From: Malurus cyaneus samueli
Taxonomy: Eukaryota > Chordata > Aves > Passeriformes > Maluridae
Length of the DNA: 64,000 nt
Assembly (NCBI GenBank): GCA_009741485.1
Contig: CM019214.1
Coordinates: 21,970,267 to 22,034,266 of the forward strand
Direction: 5' to 3'
The translations under genes and the position numbers were made by a program. Shown one piece after another: positions 61,575 to 64,000 of this stretch. How positions within the stretch are numbered: position 1 is the stretch's first letter; each line of letters starts with the position of its first letter. The notes under the pieces are model-generated. The model made no database searches. It saw nothing but the letters and a program-made list of their open reading frames with translations, and was not told the origin of the DNA.

Positions 61575-63441
61575 ACTCTCAGATAGAGAGTTAAGGACTT
61601 ATGACCTTTAGTGCTGAAGATGTCTGTCTAAGCTAGCAATAAAAAAAAAAAAGGAAATTTTTTGTTCTGTTACCATTTGTCACTTTTAGATTTTTGCCTG
61701 GTATGTGGCTCAGAAGATCACTTCAATAATATAAACATGTGAAGTTATTCCCACTGTTCAAAGAAACTGGGGTACTTTTATGAGAAAGGGATATTTGACT
61801 ATAACACTTGGTTATGCAAATAAAGGCCTGGCTGTGTTTGCAGTGCAAATATGTATTCTGTCTCTCTCTTTTTAAGTGAACCCCAAAGGTTAGCAGACAA
61901 TAGCACATACTTTTGTTTGAAATCACGATCTTCCTTCTCCCAAAATTTTATGTGTAAAAAGAAGAAAAACAGTCGACCTTTCAATTAACTTTACTGCATT
62001 TATATTTTATAACAGTGATGGTGGCAGAAAAGATAAATACTAAATACTGCTAATACTGAAGCAATAAATAAGTCAGAGGTGTGAACTAACATGCAGAGGG
62101 AAAACAGGCTGGAAGAATAAAATACCTGTACAGTTGTTGAGGACTACTACATCTGACAATTTTATTAGCTGGTGAGGATGACATCTCCACTGTGATGTTC
62201 AGCAGCAGAAGGCTGCTAGACGCAAACAGTGCAAACTGAACTCAATATTCTGTAACAATAAAAGTTGTCAGTGAAAACACAGCACGTGCCTAGCATGAAA
62301 TGCAGACTTGTTCTGCTATCTAGGAACTTTGGTCCACTTTACAAATGAGGATGTGATGATGAAATTTCCATGGACGTTAGGTGGATTTAATCTCCTGTAA
62401 TATTGAATATTTACAGTGCAGGCTCTACACCTGAGCTGTGATCAGTGATTTTATCAGCAGTCCCAGGGATTACTGGGCCATTCCAAAGGGGGAATGCATA
62501 CAGTATGCATGTCAAGTGTGTGTTGTACAGATGTGATGCCAATGTGATGCCCTAATTGTTACATCATAAACATAACCCTTAAGATCTAGGTCGTATTGTA
62601 ACAAGTAAGACAGCTGGTGTACAGTGCTGTAAGTAATAGAATTAATTTTTCGTTTGCAATGTTCATTCAAAGCATTTTCCGTTTTTTCTTTCTTCAATTA
62701 TTCTTCTCACAATTCTTCTATTCAGCTTCTTTCTTGCAGAAAAAGGATCCCACACATAATCACATACACTTGTATTCCTGTATTTATCTGACTAATTCAG
62801 AGACATCATTTCTGTCTCTTAATGTGAAACAATATTTTGATTCTCTATTATAAAAATATGCATTATTTAAAGAAATTCCTCTGCAACTGGATGCCTGGAG
62901 CTTCAGGAATTACTCATCAGCACATTGCTGCAGCTTGAAAAGGAAATGGGTGGTATGGTTAGTAGCAGACACATAATTTGTGATGAAAAATAATGGCAAA
63001 ATTAAAATAATCCTTCTTAACTGTTTCAGTGGGAGCTATTTCTCAATGTTTCCATTAATTCTAATATCTCCTTCTACTTTTTCCCTCATCTCTCTTCTCA
63101 GCCAAGCATGTCTTGTATTACAGTGGAGATGAATAAAAACTGAGCTACAACAGCAGAGAAGGTGAATAATGGCTCACCAGCATGACAGTACCCTTAGCAT
63201 TTATACATCAGATGCTTCATTTTAAAATGGGATGTAGAAGACAGGTGTTTGCTGAGGTGCAGATATTCTCAGAACCTGCACATAAAATAAAAAGGGCATC
63301 ATATCTTGTGATTCTTCTATGTGTAAGGTTGAGTAATCATTATGAAGCAACCACATACAGAAATATTCTTCCTCTGATACTTCTAAGACAGCTGGAATTT
63401 CCCCAGTTTCCCCAATTTAATTTTTTTTTAGTTGTTTGGGA
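61570..63441. other. non-coding DNA, no gene seen
   Basis: Unique AT-rich sequence up to the target-site copy of the solo LTR. The plus frame 63182-63625 runs into the LTR and is not a gene. Confidence 0.6.
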
Positions 63442-63447
63442 GATATC
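63442..63447 (+). repeat. target-site duplication, left copy (GATATC)
   Basis: GATATC immediately left of the LTR, identical to 63839-63844 immediately right of it. Six base pairs is the length produced by alpha-, beta- and ERVK-like retroviral integrases. Confidence 0.85.
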
Positions 63448-63519
63448 TGCAAGCGCCCCGCTCCGAAGCACCCCGCAGGAATACACCACTCCAAACACCC
63501 AGGCAGGTCCAGGTTTCTT

Positions 63520-63526
63520 CTTTATT
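63520..63526 (-). terminator. LTR polyadenylation signal AATAAAG
   Basis: The minus strand reads AATAAAG about 90 nt downstream of the TATA box, followed by a GT-rich stretch (CCTGGGTGTTTGGAGTGGTG). This is the order expected for the R/U5 boundary of a retroviral LTR. Confidence 0.7.
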
Positions 63527-63614
63527 AGTATCACAGCTCTTTTAGCTTTAGTAATTTCAGCTCTTTCTTCTGTAGTGATATCCAGCTCTTCTGAACTGCC
63601 CTGGCTGACTGTCT

Positions 63615-63624
63615 CCTTTTTATA
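63615..63624 (-). promoter_or_regulatory. LTR core promoter, TATA box
   Basis: TATAAAAAGG on the minus strand within the solo LTR, with CCAAT-type sites 35-100 nt upstream (minus-strand sense). It could drive transcription leftwards into 63.4 kb and below if not silenced. Confidence 0.7.
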
Positions 63625-63838
63625 GGAATCTCTTATCTCTACCCCGGATTGAGAAATGAACCAATCCATGCAGTTCTAGACAGTTTACATTACGTTCCAG
63701 ACTCCAATTGGTAAATGCTTTTCATCTATCCAATCCACAGCAGCTGCCCAGTCCAGCTCCACCCCACACATCATATCAGTTGCTCATGCGCACATTAATT
63801 CCGAGCCCAACCCCCATATAGCTGCAAGGACCACGGCA

Positions 63839-63844
63839 GATATC
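63839..63844 (+). repeat. target-site duplication, right copy (GATATC)
   Basis: Second copy of the 6-bp integration duplication flanking the solo LTR. Confidence 0.85.
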
Positions 63845-64000
63845 TTTGGTTTAAGTATTTTTCTCCCATGAGGGAATTAATTTCTTTCAAACAGACATAC
63901 AACTGAGTTAGATGCCATGAGTAGAAATTTTAGAAAATTAAGAGCAAAATTAATGGGGCAGTAGAAGACGCAGTGAAAGATCTTCTTAGGAGTACTTAAT
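63845..64000. other. non-coding DNA to window end
   Basis: Unique AT-rich sequence. Nothing recognised in the last 156 bases. Confidence 0.6.

Larger units (their letters stand above)
63448..63838 (-). mobile_element. solo LTR of an endogenous retrovirus, minus strand
   Basis: A 391-bp element with TG...CA termini, bounded on both sides by GATATC. On the minus strand it reads as U3 with GATTGG/CCAAT-type sites near 63659-63670, a TATA box (TATAAAAAGG at 63624-63615), R with an AATAAAG polyadenylation signal (63526-63520), then a GT-rich stretch and a U5 ending GGCGCTTGCA. No internal retroviral sequence, primer-binding site or second LTR is present, so internal genes were lost by LTR-LTR recombination. 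Compact size and 6-bp target copies suggest an ERVK/alpha-beta-type lineage. Intact termini and matching target copies suggest it is younger than the CR1 relics. Confidence 0.85.

Noticed and set aside
60948..61578. A 10-nt match AGAGGAACTC flanking a poly(A)-tailed block, read as a target-site duplication
   Set aside because: The left match lies inside a CR1 copy that continues without interruption across it, so nothing was inserted there.
63182..63669. Frames of 147 (plus) and 109 (minus) codons
   Set aside because: They cross the solo LTR and its boundary. The minus frame reads LTR U3/R/U5 sequence, which is non-coding.
1..64000. CRISPR arrays, tRNA/rRNA genes, bacterial-type operons or defence systems
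   Set aside because: None seen. The sequence is vertebrate nuclear DNA and such features are not expected.

Overview
The window looks like AT-rich, non-coding nuclear DNA from a bird. The main evidence is the repeat content. Every clear LINE remnant is CR1: reverse-transcriptase blocks of the NYR..SLTSIPGK and YLDFSKAFD type, truncated 5' ends, and 3' ends finishing in ATTCTATGATT-like octamers. There is also one compact solo LTR with TG...CA ends and 6-bp target-site copies. I see no prokaryotic features (no operons, dense coding, tRNA or rRNA), and no Alu, L1 or other mammalian repeats. I cannot name the species. A passerine-like or other neoavian genome is plausible but is inference.

Layout. 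1-14.2 kb: intergenic or intronic sequence with one possible 32-nt exon at the left edge, a minus-strand CR1 (5.9-6.4 kb), a possible poly(A)-tailed retrocopy bounded by target-site-like repeats (10.6-11.2 kb), and an old imperfect palindrome (11.4 kb). 14.2-15.4 kb: the best CR1, plus strand, with an internal deletion, followed by a compound TA/TGTA/CA microsatellite. 15.4-23.2 kb: mostly unique DNA with a candidate signal-peptide-like exon at 18.6 kb and long T-rich and A-rich tracts. 23.2-40.6 kb: a repeated block made of three roughly 2.5-kb segments in the order X-Y-Z-Y'-X'-Y''-Z'. The copies differ mainly by small indels, and a single N flanked by an exact 80-bp repeat lies inside it, so an assembly artefact or unmerged haplotype is the leading explanation. 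40.6-50.2 kb: unique sequence with CR1 relics. 50.2-51.1 kb: a GC-richer dispersed repeat with internal tandem modules. 51.1-60.6 kb: unique DNA with a 5-N gap at 53.7 kb. 60.6-61.2 kb: a minus-strand CR1. 63.4-63.8 kb: the solo LTR.

No intact protein-coding gene is supported. Open frames are short (140 codons or less outside repeats), mostly lack family resemblance, and occur at about the number expected in AT-rich DNA. The window is best read as an intron of a very large gene or a gene desert. The items most worth checking are the X/Y/Z block and its breakpoints, the possible retrocopy, and the two exon-like segments.
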